From Corynebacterium sp. HMSC036D02 (GTDB taxonomy: Bacteria > Actinomycetota > Actinomycetes > Mycobacteriales > Mycobacteriaceae): a stretch of DNA of 64,000 nt. The stretch is taken from NCBI RefSeq assembly GCF_001836165.1, contig NZ_KV827662.1, positions 1-64,000 of the forward strand, in the 5' to 3' direction. The position numbers and the translations under genes are program-made. The notes beneath the pieces are model-generated. The model worked only from the letters and a program-made list of their open reading frames with translations. It searched no databases and had not been told where the DNA came from. Each line of letters opens with the position of its first letter. Position 1 is the first letter of the stretch. Positions 41,296 to 49,598 of the stretch are shown here, piece by piece.

Positions 41296-42603
41296 GTGAG
41301 CAAACACTACGCGGGGGCGAGAATCCACGCACTACGCAAGGAACGCAAACTCACGCAAGCCGCCATGGCGAAGCAGCTAGGGCTATCCACCAGCTACCTC
41401 AACCAGCTGGAAAATGACCAGCGCCCCCTCACCGTCACCGTCCTCATGCAGCTGACCCAACGCTTCGGCGTTGATGCCACCTATTTCGCCGGGGACCGTG
41501 ACCTGCGTGCCCTCGCCGAGCTGCGCCAGCTCTTCCCCGAAGCATCTGAGGCAACTCTTACCGATCTCAGCGGGCGCTTCCCCGAACTTGTGCCCCGGCT
41601 TGTCGACGCCGCCGCGCACACCCCCGCGGAACCCGGCCCCTTCGAGGCGGTCCGTGATTTCTTCTATGACGCGCACAACTACGTCCACAGTCTCGACATC
41701 GCCGCCGAGGAGCTTTCCGATTCGCTCGGGGACCGAGTCCTGCGCCGCGGGCGCTTGGCCTCCGTCTTACAGGAAGAGTTCGGTGTTACGACGCGCTTTT
41801 CCTCCTCGTCCCCGCGGCGCCGCGCCTTCCACAACCGGGAGCTGCACCTGCGCGCGGGACTTACGGAATCCCAGCTCGTCTTCGAAATGGCGCTCCAGTA
41901 CTGCCTGCTGGCATACCCAGAGCATTGCGCGGAACTCGTCGCCGAATTACCGGGCGAGGAAGCACAGACTATTGGCACGCTGGGCCTCGCTCAGTATTTT
42001 GCCGCCGCCGTGACCATGCCTTATACCCAGTTCCTCGCCACCGCGGAGGAAACGCGCTATGACATCGATGTCATCGCGACGGCCTTTGGCACTGGTTTCG
42101 AAACCACCGCGCAGCGCTTGTCGACGTTACAGCGACCCGGCCACCAAGGTGTTCCCTTCTCCTTCATCCGCACCGACCGCGCGGGCAATATTTCCAAGCG
42201 CCAGTCCTCCACCGCTTTCCACTTCGCCCGCAGCGGTGGCTCCTGCCCGTTGTGGGTGGTGCACCGCGCTTTTGAAACGCCCAACCGCATCACGCGCCAA
42301 GTGGCCTCCATGCCCGATGACCACACCTACCTGTGGATTGCGCGCTTCGTCCAAGGCCAGGCCCAGGCCTGGGGCACGCCGCGCAAAGAATTCGTGGTGG
42401 GTTTAGGCTGCGATATCGCACAGGCGGATCGCGTGGTCTACGCGGATGCACTCAACCTCTCCCCTTCCGAGGCAACCCCCATCGGCCCCGGCTGCGCTGC
42501 TTGCCCGCGCCCGGCGTGCCCACAGCGCGCCTTCCCGCAGGCGGGCCGGCCCGTCAGCCTCGACCTCAATGCAACGCCGGTTTCGGCCTATGCCACCTCG
42601 TAG
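41296..42603 (+). CDS. prpR: Short-chain fatty-acid/propionate regulator, PrpR/RamB family
   Basis: Protein of 435 residues. N-terminal XRE-type helix-turn-helix (ARIHALRKERKLTQAAMAKQLGLSTSYLNQLENDQRP, residues about 6-43), a middle IrrE-like/ScfR sensor region (RRRAFHNRELHLRAGL, QYCLLAYPEHCAEL), and a C-terminal DUF2083-type domain ending in GPGCAACPRPACPQRAFP, whose four cysteines probably bind an Fe-S cluster or zinc. AGGAGG lies 9 nt before GTG 41296. Divergent to prpDBC, so it is expected to activate that operon on propionyl-CoA or methylcitrate. RamB is a paralogue; context favours PrpR. Confidence 0.88.
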   Translation: MSKHYAGARIHALRKERKLTQAAMAKQLGLSTSYLNQLENDQRPLTVTVLMQLTQRFGVDATYFAGDRDLRALAELRQLFPEASEATLTDLSGRFPELVPRLVDAAAHTPAEPGPFEAVRDFFYDAHNYVHSLDIAAEELSDSLGDRVLRRGRLASVLQEEFGVTTRFSSSSPRRRAFHNRELHLRAGLTESQLVFEMALQYCLLAYPEHCAELVAELPGEEAQTIGTLGLAQYFAAAVTMPYTQFLATAEETRYDIDVIATAFGTGFETTAQRLSTLQRPGHQGVPFSFIRTDRAGNISKRQSSTAFHFARSGGSCPLWVVHRAFETPNRITRQVASMPDDHTYLWIARFVQGQAQAWGTPRKEFVVGLGCDIAQADRVVYADALNLSPSEATPIGPGCAACPRPACPQRAFPQAGRPVSLDLNATPVSAYATS

Positions 42604-42639
42604 TTCTCTCATTTTCGCCTACGCAGGAGGTTCTCTCCC

Positions 42640-42738
42640 ATGTCCGGCCCGGCACTGTTAGAGCAGCTCACCAGCGAATACGGTAAGCAGTTCACCATGG
42701 AAGAAGCCCAGCATGCGGTGAGCACACTGGGCTTATAA
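42640..42738 (+). CDS. 32-residue micro-protein matching half of an Ltp (PF07553) domain
   Basis: A complete small gene: AGGAGG, 10 nt gap, ATG 42640, TAA 42736-42738. The product contains LLEQLTSEYGKQFTMEEAQ followed by HAVSTLGL, which matches the second helix pair of the Ltp/host cell surface-exposed lipoprotein repeat (pattern LixQLxSEYGxxFxxExAxyAvxxL). The first half of the repeat (YLxxxxFS) and any signal peptide are absent. It lies 36 nt downstream of prpR. It may be a real micro-protein or the last repeat of a lost gene; the intact ribosome site favours translation. Confidence 0.6.
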   Translation: MSGPALLEQLTSEYGKQFTMEEAQHAVSTLGL

Positions 42739-42773
42739 GGACGAGCCGAAACTAAATCGGAGTTAGAGCCTAC

Positions 42774-44198
42774 TTACTCAAGGTCGTCGTGAGCAACGAG
42801 GCGGCGGGCTGCCTCCGTGATGGTGCCCGACAGGGACGGGTAGACCGCCAGGGAATCCGCGAGCTGGTTCACGGTGAGCTGGTTGGTCACGGCCACGGCG
42901 ATGGGCAGAATGAGTTCGGAGGCAGTCGGCGCGACGATTACGCCGCCAATGACGCGGCCGGAGGTAGCGCGGCAGAAGAGCTTCACAAAGCCGTGCTGCA
43001 GGGAGCGCATCTTGGCGCGCGGGTTGGTGTTCAGCGGCATCATGATGGTGCGGGCGGCAACCTCACCGGCCTCAATCTCCGCCTGCGTAAAGCCCACGGC
43101 AGCGATCTCCGGGCGGGTAAACACGGCGGTTGCCACGGTCTTCAGACGCAGCGGGGACACGCCCTCACCCAGGGAGTGGTACATGGCGATACGGCCCTGC
43201 ATCGCAGCAACGGAAGCCAGCGGGAACAGATCGGAGCAGTCACCGGCGGCATAGATGCCAGCGACATTGGTGCGGGAAACGCGGTCAACCTCGATGTGGC
43301 CAGATGGCGTGGTGGCCACACCAACGTGCTCAAGGCCCAGGTTCTTGGTATTCGGAATGGAACCGATGGACATGATGACATGGGAACCGTGGATCTCGCG
43401 GCCATCCTGGGTCTTGACCACCACGTTGCCGTCCTCAGTGCGGGAGACCGTCTCCACGCGGCAGTTCTTCTCCAGCTCCACGCCACGCTCAGCCAGGACG
43501 GTCTCGAGGACGTCGGCAGCATCGGCGTCGTCATGCGGCAGAATGCGGTCGCGGGACGCCACCATGGTCACGCGCACGCCCATCTCCGCGAAGGCGGACA
43601 CGAACTCCGCACCGGTCACACCGGAGCCCACCACGATGAGGTGCTCCGGCTCCTCCTTGAGGTCATAAACCTGCTGCCAGGTGAGGATGCGCTCGCCGTC
43701 CGGCTGCGCGCCCGGCAGAATGCGCGGGGTAGCGCCGGTGGCAACGAGGACGAGGTCCGCGTCGAGGGTTTCGGTGGTGCCATCCTTGTGGGTGACATCA
43801 ACCTTGTGTGCTGCACCCTTCACGCCATGCTGATCCTCAGAAAAGGCGGCACGCCCATCAATGACCTTGACGCCAATCTTCTCTAGGCCCGCACGGACGT
43901 CGCGGGACTGGTTAGCAGCCAGCGCCTGCACACGGCCGTTGAGGGCCTCCAGGCTCAGCTGCAAGGAGCTGAGCTGGTGGTTCAGGCCCATGTCATCCGC
44001 ACGGCGGAAATCGGTGCGAATGTTCGCACCAGCGATGAAGGACTTCGAGGGCACGCAGTCCAAGAGAACGGAGGAGCCACCGGGGCCCTGTTCCTCAACC
44101 AACGTAATGTGCGCGCCGTACTTGGCGCCGGCGGTCGCAGCCTCGTAGCCTGCGGGGCCACCGCCGATGATTACGATGCGGGGGGCTTCCTGTGACAC
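42774..44198 (-). CDS. lpdA: NAD(P)H-quinone oxidoreductase of the LpdA type
   Basis: FAD-dependent protein of 474 residues in the pyridine nucleotide-disulfide family. Seen: FAD site IVIIGGGPAGYEAATAGAKYGA, NAD(P) site LIVVGSGVTGAEFVSAFAEMG, and second FAD motif IYAAGDCSDLFPLASVA. The redox-active CxxxxC of lipoamide dehydrogenase is missing: only C48 remains in SSVLLDCVPSKSF, as in mycobacterial LpdA, which reduces quinones rather than lipoamide. The C-terminal HxxxxE of lipoamide dehydrogenases is also absent. Not part of a 2-oxoacid dehydrogenase operon. Confidence 0.9.
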   Translation of the reverse strand: MSQEAPRIVIIGGGPAGYEAATAGAKYGAHITLVEEQGPGGSSVLLDCVPSKSFIAGANIRTDFRRADDMGLNHQLSSLQLSLEALNGRVQALAANQSRDVRAGLEKIGVKVIDGRAAFSEDQHGVKGAAHKVDVTHKDGTTETLDADLVLVATGATPRILPGAQPDGERILTWQQVYDLKEEPEHLIVVGSGVTGAEFVSAFAEMGVRVTMVASRDRILPHDDADAADVLETVLAERGVELEKNCRVETVSRTEDGNVVVKTQDGREIHGSHVIMSIGSIPNTKNLGLEHVGVATTPSGHIEVDRVSRTNVAGIYAAGDCSDLFPLASVAAMQGRIAMYHSLGEGVSPLRLKTVATAVFTRPEIAAVGFTQAEIEAGEVAARTIMMPLNTNPRAKMRSLQHGFVKLFCRATSGRVIGGVIVAPTASELILPIAVAVTNQLTVNQLADSLAVYPSLSGTITEAARRLVAHDDLE

Positions 44199-44271
44199 TG
44201 TCGCTCCTTTTTTAAAATTCTGCCTATAAGAACTCTGGGGAAATCCTTGTCACAGTGTAATGCTTAGGCGC

Positions 44272-45453
44272 TTAATCCTCCACGTTGGCAAACTGTTCTG
44301 CTACGGAGCCAAAGAGTTTGACGCCCACGCCGATAGCCCGCTCATCAGGTGCCAAATCTCCCATGTGGAGATCGTGCTGTTCGCCTTCACCGGACCAGCA
44401 GCCAAGGCGAGCCATGGAGCCGGGGACCTTCTCCAGGTACCACGAGAAATCTTCGCCGCCCGAGGACTGCGGTGCCTGAACCACGGCTTGCGGGTCGATG
44501 GCCTGGGCAGCGCTGGCGAGGAGGGCGGTGGAGACGTCGTCGTTAAGCACGGGCGGAACCCCGCGGTGGTAGACCAGCTCATGTTCCACACCCAGGGGCG
44601 CTAGCACCTGTTCCACCAACTCGGAGAAGAGCGTTTGCATATCCCGCCAGATTCCGATGTCTGCCGTGCGCATGGTGCCGGATACAGAACCGGTCTCCGG
44701 AATCGCGTTCGGGGCATAGCCGGAATTCACCTGGCCAAAGACCAAGACGGTGCCGGTGCGCGGATCGACGCGGCGTGAGAGCAAACCTGGCAGGTCCGTC
44801 AGCAGCTTGCCCAGCGCATAGACGACGTCCGCAGACAAGTGCGGGCGCGAGGTATGCCCGCCCGGGCCGGAGACGTTGATTTCCACGACATCGGTGGCCG
44901 AGGTGATCGCTCCAGCGCGAACGCCGATGCGCCCGACGCGCAGCTTCGGTTCAACGTGGACGGCGAAGATGGAGTTCACGCCTTCGAGCGCACCCCATTC
45001 AATGACGTCGGTGGCGCCGCCCACCCACACCTCTTCAGCGGGCTGGAAGATGACACGAACACCGAAATCTAGCGGATGCTCGCGATTAAGGTCCGCCAAG
45101 GCGCAGGCCGTGGCCAGCGCAATGGTGGTGTGCATGTCATGCCCGCAGGCATGCATGACGCCTGGGACCTCAGAGGTGTACTCGAGGCCGGTGACCTCGG
45201 TGACGGGAAGCGCGTCAATATCGGCACGGAAGGCCAAGCGCCCAAGTTCGGTATCGGGACCAATGTCCACCATGAGGCCGGTTTCGGGAAAAAGATGCGG
45301 CTCCAAGCCGTACTCGCGCAGGGTGCGGGACAGGAAGCGGGTGGTTTCCACCTCGTTATTGGAGGTCTCCGGGTGGCGGTGAATATGGCGGCGCCACGCG
45401 ATGACCTCCGCGCGGTGGTTGCTGAACCACTCACTGACGTAGTCCGAGATCAC
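44272..45453 (-). CDS. M20-family amidohydrolase
   Basis: Cytoplasmic metallohydrolase of 393 residues. Seen: WRRHIHRHPETSNNE, LAFRADIDALPV, VMHACGHDMHTTIALATA with metal ligands C103 and H105, IFQPAEE with catalytic E140/E141 region, HVEPKLRVGRIGVRAGAITSATD, and SGGEDFSWYLEKVPG near the end. This is the pattern of IAA-amino acid hydrolase/N-acyl-amino acid amidohydrolases. In C. glutamicum an amidohydrolase gene (amiB) also stands between lpdA and upp. Substrate: N-acyl or aromatic amino-acid conjugates, not decidable here. Confidence 0.88.
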   Translation of the reverse strand: MISDYVSEWFSNHRAEVIAWRRHIHRHPETSNNEVETTRFLSRTLREYGLEPHLFPETGLMVDIGPDTELGRLAFRADIDALPVTEVTGLEYTSEVPGVMHACGHDMHTTIALATACALADLNREHPLDFGVRVIFQPAEEVWVGGATDVIEWGALEGVNSIFAVHVEPKLRVGRIGVRAGAITSATDVVEINVSGPGGHTSRPHLSADVVYALGKLLTDLPGLLSRRVDPRTGTVLVFGQVNSGYAPNAIPETGSVSGTMRTADIGIWRDMQTLFSELVEQVLAPLGVEHELVYHRGVPPVLNDDVSTALLASAAQAIDPQAVVQAPQSSGGEDFSWYLEKVPGSMARLGCWSGEGEQHDLHMGDLAPDERAIGVGVKLFGSVAEQFANVED

Positions 45454-45570
45454 TGCTTCCTCCTCCGTGGTTTTCTCTTGGGAAGAGTCTACAACTAGAC
45501 CATGCGGTTCAGTTAGCCGGGCAGGTCACACGCTAGATATACTGAGCGGTCTGCCTGCCCGACGGTTTCG

Positions 45571-46206
45571 CTACAGGTCGATATTGCGGGGACCGTAGAG
45601 GCGATCGCCGGCGTCACCCAGCCCCGGCACGATATAAGCGTCCTCGTTGAGGGCAGGATCAATCGCTGCGGTAACCAAGCGAACCGGCAAGCCCGAATTG
45701 GCCAACGCATCAACGCCCGGCTGAGCGGAGACCATGCAGATCGCCGTGATGTCGGTAGCGCCGCGGTCCGCGAGGAGCTTCAGGGAGTGCAGGAGGGAAC
45801 CACCCGTGGCGAGCATCGGGTCGACTACGAAGACGCTGCGGCCGCTGAGATCCTCCGGCAGGGCCTCCAGATAAGGCACCGGCTCGTGAGTTTCCTCATC
45901 GCGCGCCATGCCGATGAAGCCGACCTGGGCATCCGGAATCATGGACAGAGCCGGGTCAATCATGCCCAGACCAGCACGGATGATGGGCACGATAATCGGC
46001 GGATTCTGCAGGCGGGTGCCCTCCGCCGTGGCGACGGGAGTAACGCAATCAAAATGCTCGACGGGCAGGTCACGGGCTGCTTCATACACAAGCATGGTGC
46101 CCAGATCTCGCAGGGCGGCACGGAAAGCGGTGTTATCGCTGCGGGCATCACGCATCAGCGTGAGCCGGGAGGCGGCGAGGGGGTGGTCTACTACGTGGAT
46201 ATCCAT
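45571..46206 (-). CDS. upp: Uracil phosphoribosyltransferase
   Basis: Protein of 211 residues making UMP from uracil and PRPP (pyrimidine salvage). Seen: [67 protein letters not shown], the PRPP loop [18 protein letters not shown], and the uracil-binding tail [21 protein letters not shown] 46206 is the family start; a GTG at 46215 is also open. Its TACAGT box lies 7 nt upstream. Confidence 0.95.
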   Translation of the reverse strand: MDIHVVDHPLAASRLTLMRDARSDNTAFRAALRDLGTMLVYEAARDLPVEHFDCVTPVATAEGTRLQNPPIIVPIIRAGLGMIDPALSMIPDAQVGFIGMARDEETHEPVPYLEALPEDLSGRSVFVVDPMLATGGSLLHSLKLLADRGATDITAICMVSAQPGVDALANSGLPVRLVTAAIDPALNEDAYIVPGLGDAGDRLYGPRNIDL

Positions 46207-46213
46207 GCCCTTC

Positions 46214-46219
46214 ACTGTA
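46214..46219 (-). promoter_or_regulatory. -10 box of upp (leaderless layout)
   Basis: TACAGT on the minus strand, 7 nt before ATG 46206. Confidence 0.45.
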
Positions 46220-46267
46220 TAAGAATCCGGCGGGAACCGATCAGCGGGCGGTGCAGTCTAATAAGGC

Positions 46268-46552
46268 ATGACTAGCTTTGAAACATTCACTATTGACACC
46301 GAGTACACCCGCCGGCTGGCACACGAGCTGGCCACCGTCTCCCAAACCTCCACCACTCCCCCTCCCGAGCTACCGACGGACCCCGTTCTAGGCGGCTTCA
46401 CCGGAGCATTTAACTCCGCCATGGAGAACCTTTCTGCCCGCCTTGCCCAGGTCAGGGCGGATGCTGGTGCCGTGGCGGAGTCCAGCTTCCGCATGGCCCG
46501 CGAGGCCGAAGACGCTGACGGTGCTCTTGCTAGCGCCTGTGGGAGTCTGTGA
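46268..46552 (+). CDS. Small helical protein, partner of the NlpC/P60 hydrolase
   Basis: Protein of 94 residues, mostly helix with a Pro/Thr-rich break near residue 30. No signal peptide or membrane segment. Its size, helix content and coupling recall the small WXG100/ESX-like proteins, but no WxG motif is present. The stop TGA shares its last base with the ATG of the NlpC/P60 gene (TGATG), so the products are made in equal amounts and probably interact. Family not recognised with certainty. Confidence 0.72.
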   Translation: MTSFETFTIDTEYTRRLAHELATVSQTSTTPPPELPTDPVLGGFTGAFNSAMENLSARLAQVRADAGAVAESSFRMAREAEDADGALASACGSL

Positions 46553-47421
46553 TGTTGGAGTCAGCACTCACCCACATCGCCCGGATGCAACCGGCGCAGC
46601 TTCCCGATGTCTCCCTGCCCACTGTGCCTGATCTCACTGCTGCCGGACCCTTAGCGGAGATAGCGCACGGAGATCCGCAGGCGCTTTTCGACACTGCACG
46701 CCAGGCCACCGAGGACCTTTCCACGGCGCGCTCTGCGTTAGATTCCGCGCGCGGGCTCATCTCGGCGGCCGTCAAGGACCTCATCGGGCTGGGCTTCGAG
46801 CTGCTCCAGCGCGGGCTGCCTTTAGCCCTGGGCTTGCTCATCCCCAACCCAGCGGCACAGGCCGCGGCCCGCTCTGCTTTGCAGGCTTTGGCAATGGAGT
46901 ACGTCGGCAAGACGATGCTGCGCGTAAAGCAACTGGCCGGGGAGCTCCTTCAGTCGGCCGCACCCCTCGTGCCCATTGCTCAACGCGCGGTACGCCCTTC
47001 AGTGCGCGGTCCGCAGGAGGAAGGCGGGGCTCGCCACGCGCTCACAGCTTCCTCATCCTCCTCTGGCGGTGAAGGAAGTGCGCAAGGCCAGGCCGCGGTG
47101 CAAGCCGCACTCTCCCAGCTGGGAACACCCTATGGCTGGGGCGGCACCGGCAACGGTAGCTTCGATTGCTCGGGGCTGACCCAATGGGCTTGGCGCCAAG
47201 CTGGGGTGGAACTGCCGCGCACCGCTGAAAACCAGACTGTGGGCCGCCAGGTGAGCGCGGATGAGCTGCAGCCCGGCGACCTCGTCGTGTGGGATGGGCA
47301 CGTGGCCATGTACTCCGGTGACGGGCAGATGGTGGAAGCCGGTAGCCCCGTACAAACCAATCCGCTGCGCACCAACAACATGGGGATGGCTTTCAAAGGC
47401 TTCTGGAGGCCTACAGGGTAG
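46552..47421 (+). CDS. NlpC/P60-family cell-wall hydrolase
   Basis: Protein of 289 residues. Residues 1-150 are helical with a hydrophobic middle (GLPLALGLLIPNPAAQAAA), then a Ser/Gly linker, then a C-terminal NlpC/P60 domain: QLGTPYGWGGTGNGSFDCSGLTQWAWRQAGVELPRT with catalytic C206, and GDLVVWDGHVAMYSGDGQMVEA with H250. It should cleave peptidoglycan stem peptides. No classical signal peptide is seen, so export may depend on the helical N-terminal part and on the coupled small protein, as for ESX-type cargo. GGGAG precedes ATG 46552. Confidence 0.87.
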   Translation: MLESALTHIARMQPAQLPDVSLPTVPDLTAAGPLAEIAHGDPQALFDTARQATEDLSTARSALDSARGLISAAVKDLIGLGFELLQRGLPLALGLLIPNPAAQAAARSALQALAMEYVGKTMLRVKQLAGELLQSAAPLVPIAQRAVRPSVRGPQEEGGARHALTASSSSSGGEGSAQGQAAVQAALSQLGTPYGWGGTGNGSFDCSGLTQWAWRQAGVELPRTAENQTVGRQVSADELQPGDLVVWDGHVAMYSGDGQMVEAGSPVQTNPLRTNNMGMAFKGFWRPTG

Positions 47422-47424
47422 ACT
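47419..47424 (+). promoter_or_regulatory. -10 box of the gene at 47433 (leaderless layout)
   Basis: TAGACT, 8 nt before ATG 47433. It overlaps the last codon and stop of the NlpC/P60 gene. Confidence 0.5.
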
Positions 47425-47432
47425 ATTTGCCC

Positions 47433-48671
47433 ATGAACACCCGCGCTATTGTCCCCATCAAGCTCTCCCTTTCTGAGGGCGATTTCTATACCCTGTGGGC
47501 GCCAAAGTGGCGCCAAAACGGTTCCGAGTGGCAGGCTTTTCTCGGTGATGATGAGTCGGTCCTGCTTTTTAACACCGAAGCCGAGATGCTCTGCTTCCTC
47601 GAATCTGGCACGAAGCATGACTTGCTCGATCACCCGAAGTGGGAGGTCTTCAACTCCCAGGCGGCAGACCGCGTCGTGCCAGAAAAGAAGCACGTCTACG
47701 ACCTCATCGGGATGCCGAAGCACCTGGCCGGCCGTCCCAGCCACGAGAACGTGTCCACCGTCGCACGCTGCCTCGAGATTGCGCAGGCGCTGGCAGAGGT
47801 CAGCGCCGCAGAGCACACCGTCATCTTCTTCGCATCGCATTCCATCCTGCGCAACCCAGCCCGCGGAGCCGATCACTACGCCGGTGAACAGGGCATGAGC
47901 GAGTGGTCCGGCGTGGGCCGCGTTATCCACAGCAACTGGCGCTCGGTCATCGAAGACCTCGACAAGGTGGTCAAGGTCGTTCCTTCCTCTGACTTCACCC
48001 AGGATGCAACCACGAACGCCGCCACCCGCATCTCCGCCGCCAGCGAAGCAGCGGAGGAAGCACGCAAGAAGGCCGAGGAAGAGCGCAAGGCCGCCGCGGA
48101 ATCCGCCGATCCTTATGACAGCTCCCCCTGGGCCGCCGCGGGCATCGACCCGGTAAAGATCACCGCTGATCAAAGGACGGTCTACACTCTGCGCACCTAC
48201 CTCGACGGCAAGCCGGTTTTCTTGGGTAAGTGGGGCGAAATCTTCACCTTCCCCAGCTCCAAGGTGCTGGTGCGCTGGATCATGGAAAACGATGACCACG
48301 ACCTAGCAAAGGTTTCCACCTGGGAGGAGGTCGTTGCCGCAGCGAACGCCGGTGAGCTCGAAGTCACCGTCCACCCGGATAACCAGTACAGCTTCTACGG
48401 CATCGTCCGCGATATTGAAAAGGGCCCCGAGTCCGTTGATACGGACCAAATGAGCCGCTGCTACGAGGTCTGCGCGGACGCCGCCGACTGGGCCGGGGAT
48501 GACTCCATCAACTCCTACATGCTGCAGAACCCGCGCTTCCAGGACTACCTGGGCTACATGCTTGGCTCCACCGAGCACGCGGGTTACGTGCCCTCCAAGC
48601 CCTACACCGAGCACGCGGAGTCCTGGAAGGGCCTGGAGGAAATGCTGACGAAACGCTTCTCCCGCTTCTAG
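47433..48671 (+). CDS. Conserved-looking actinobacterial protein with internal duplication
   Basis: Soluble acidic protein of 412 residues. Two similar halves are visible: residues about 32-75 (WQAFLGDDESVLLFNTEAEM ... HDLLDHPKWEVF) and about 258-300 (PVFLGKWGEIFTFPSSKVLV ... HDLAKVSTWEEV), each followed by a helix with a conserved RC (ARCLEIAQALAEV; SRCYEVCADAADW). The halves are joined by a charged Ala/Glu/Lys coiled-coil-like segment (about 200-225). No catalytic motif is recognised. A protein of this kind is, as far as I recall, found near upp in other corynebacteria. Confidence 0.75.
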   Translation: MNTRAIVPIKLSLSEGDFYTLWAPKWRQNGSEWQAFLGDDESVLLFNTEAEMLCFLESGTKHDLLDHPKWEVFNSQAADRVVPEKKHVYDLIGMPKHLAGRPSHENVSTVARCLEIAQALAEVSAAEHTVIFFASHSILRNPARGADHYAGEQGMSEWSGVGRVIHSNWRSVIEDLDKVVKVVPSSDFTQDATTNAATRISAASEAAEEARKKAEEERKAAAESADPYDSSPWAAAGIDPVKITADQRTVYTLRTYLDGKPVFLGKWGEIFTFPSSKVLVRWIMENDDHDLAKVSTWEEVVAAANAGELEVTVHPDNQYSFYGIVRDIEKGPESVDTDQMSRCYEVCADAADWAGDDSINSYMLQNPRFQDYLGYMLGSTEHAGYVPSKPYTEHAESWKGLEEMLTKRFSRF

Positions 48672-48674
48672 TTT

Positions 48675-49559
48675 CTATTCGGAAGACTCACTGACTTCTT
48701 CCGCCTCGGAGTCGCTCACACCGGAAGCGTCTTCCGCAAATTCCGGATCCGCCAGTTCCTCATAGGCGGGCAGGATCTCCTGCTCAATGAGGCGCTGGCG
48801 GTCTTCTTCGCTAGCAAAGGAATTCTCAATGGCCTTGATGGTGAGGTCGAAGAACTCCTCGAGGCCATAGCCAAAGGTCTCGCTCAGAGCGAGGAACACA
48901 TCGCTGAGCTTCTCGCCCGCCACCGTGCAGGTAAAGCCGAGCTGCTGCAACAGCGGCAGAGGGTGATCAGCCAGCTCCTCTGCGGGCATTTCCTCCAGCG
49001 GCGCAAAGGTCAGCGCGATGTGGCGATCCCGCACCCACGCCGAGGCTTTACCTGGGCGAACGCCTTCGAGATCCGCGCTGAAATCGTCGACGAGATCAGT
49101 GGCATGAACAAGGCGCGTCGCACCCGCCTGCACAGCCGCCACGGCGTCCTCATAAGAGGCAACGTCCCTCTCCCACGGGATGAAGTCTGCGCGGAGCTTC
49201 TCAGCCGCAGATAGCTCAGTCAGCGCAGCACCGGCAACGCCTTCGCCGGCATCCCAGCTATTGGCATCGCCCTCAACGATGAGGCGGGCATCGATTCCGG
49301 GAACGTCGAGTCCTTCCTGCGCCGCAGCGAGTGCCTCAGCGGCGCCGAAGGAGAAAGCACTGGGGCGCAGGCGGAGCTCGGCGTAAACCACGTGGTCGTC
49401 GACAAGCGCCTGCACAACAGCCTGCGTGGCCGCGCGCAGCTCCTCCGGGGTGGAAGCATCCGTGGGCAACGGTGCGAAGAGCGTCACCTTGGGCAGACCG
49501 GCGAAAATCTCGGCGCCGGAGTCTTTGTTCTCTGGGCTAATTAGTGGTGCGTCATGCAT
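48675..49559 (-). CDS. Adenosine-deaminase-like protein without catalytic residues
   Basis: Protein of 294 residues. Parts of the adenosine deaminase barrel are recognisable: VVQALVDDHVVYAELRLRP (compare DGVVYAEVRF), RLVHATDLVDDF (compare RIGHG), IALTFAPLEEMPAEELADHPLPLLQQLGFTCTV and the C-terminal KAIENSFASEEDRQRLIEQ. But the N-terminal HxH metal site is missing, the HAGE loop is replaced by DFIPWERD, and the NTDDP loop by VAGEKLSD. It should not deaminate adenosine; a binding or structural role is more likely. ATG 49559 lies 7 nt after TAGGAT. Divergent from the DD-carboxypeptidase gene. Confidence 0.78.
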   Translation of the reverse strand: MHDAPLISPENKDSGAEIFAGLPKVTLFAPLPTDASTPEELRAATQAVVQALVDDHVVYAELRLRPSAFSFGAAEALAAAQEGLDVPGIDARLIVEGDANSWDAGEGVAGAALTELSAAEKLRADFIPWERDVASYEDAVAAVQAGATRLVHATDLVDDFSADLEGVRPGKASAWVRDRHIALTFAPLEEMPAEELADHPLPLLQQLGFTCTVAGEKLSDVFLALSETFGYGLEEFFDLTIKAIENSFASEEDRQRLIEQEILPAYEELADPEFAEDASGVSDSEAEEVSESSE

Positions 49560-49566
49560 GAGGATC

Positions 49567-49572
49567 ATCCTA
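49567..49572 (-). promoter_or_regulatory. -10 box of the adenosine-deaminase-like gene (leaderless layout)
   Basis: TAGGAT on the minus strand, 7 nt before ATG 49559. On the other strand a separate TAGGAT (49583-49588) stands 10 nt before the carboxypeptidase ATG. Confidence 0.45.
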
Positions 49573-49598
49573 GGACGAGGTCTAGGATTAAGCACGCT

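Noticed and set aside
42774..44198. lpdA considered as dihydrolipoamide dehydrogenase
   Set aside because: The redox-active cysteine pair and the C-terminal HxxxxE motif are absent.
45518..45561. Possible terminator after upp (CGGGCAGG / CCTGCCCG)
   Set aside because: The loop is 28 nt and no T-run follows; too weak to annotate as a terminator.
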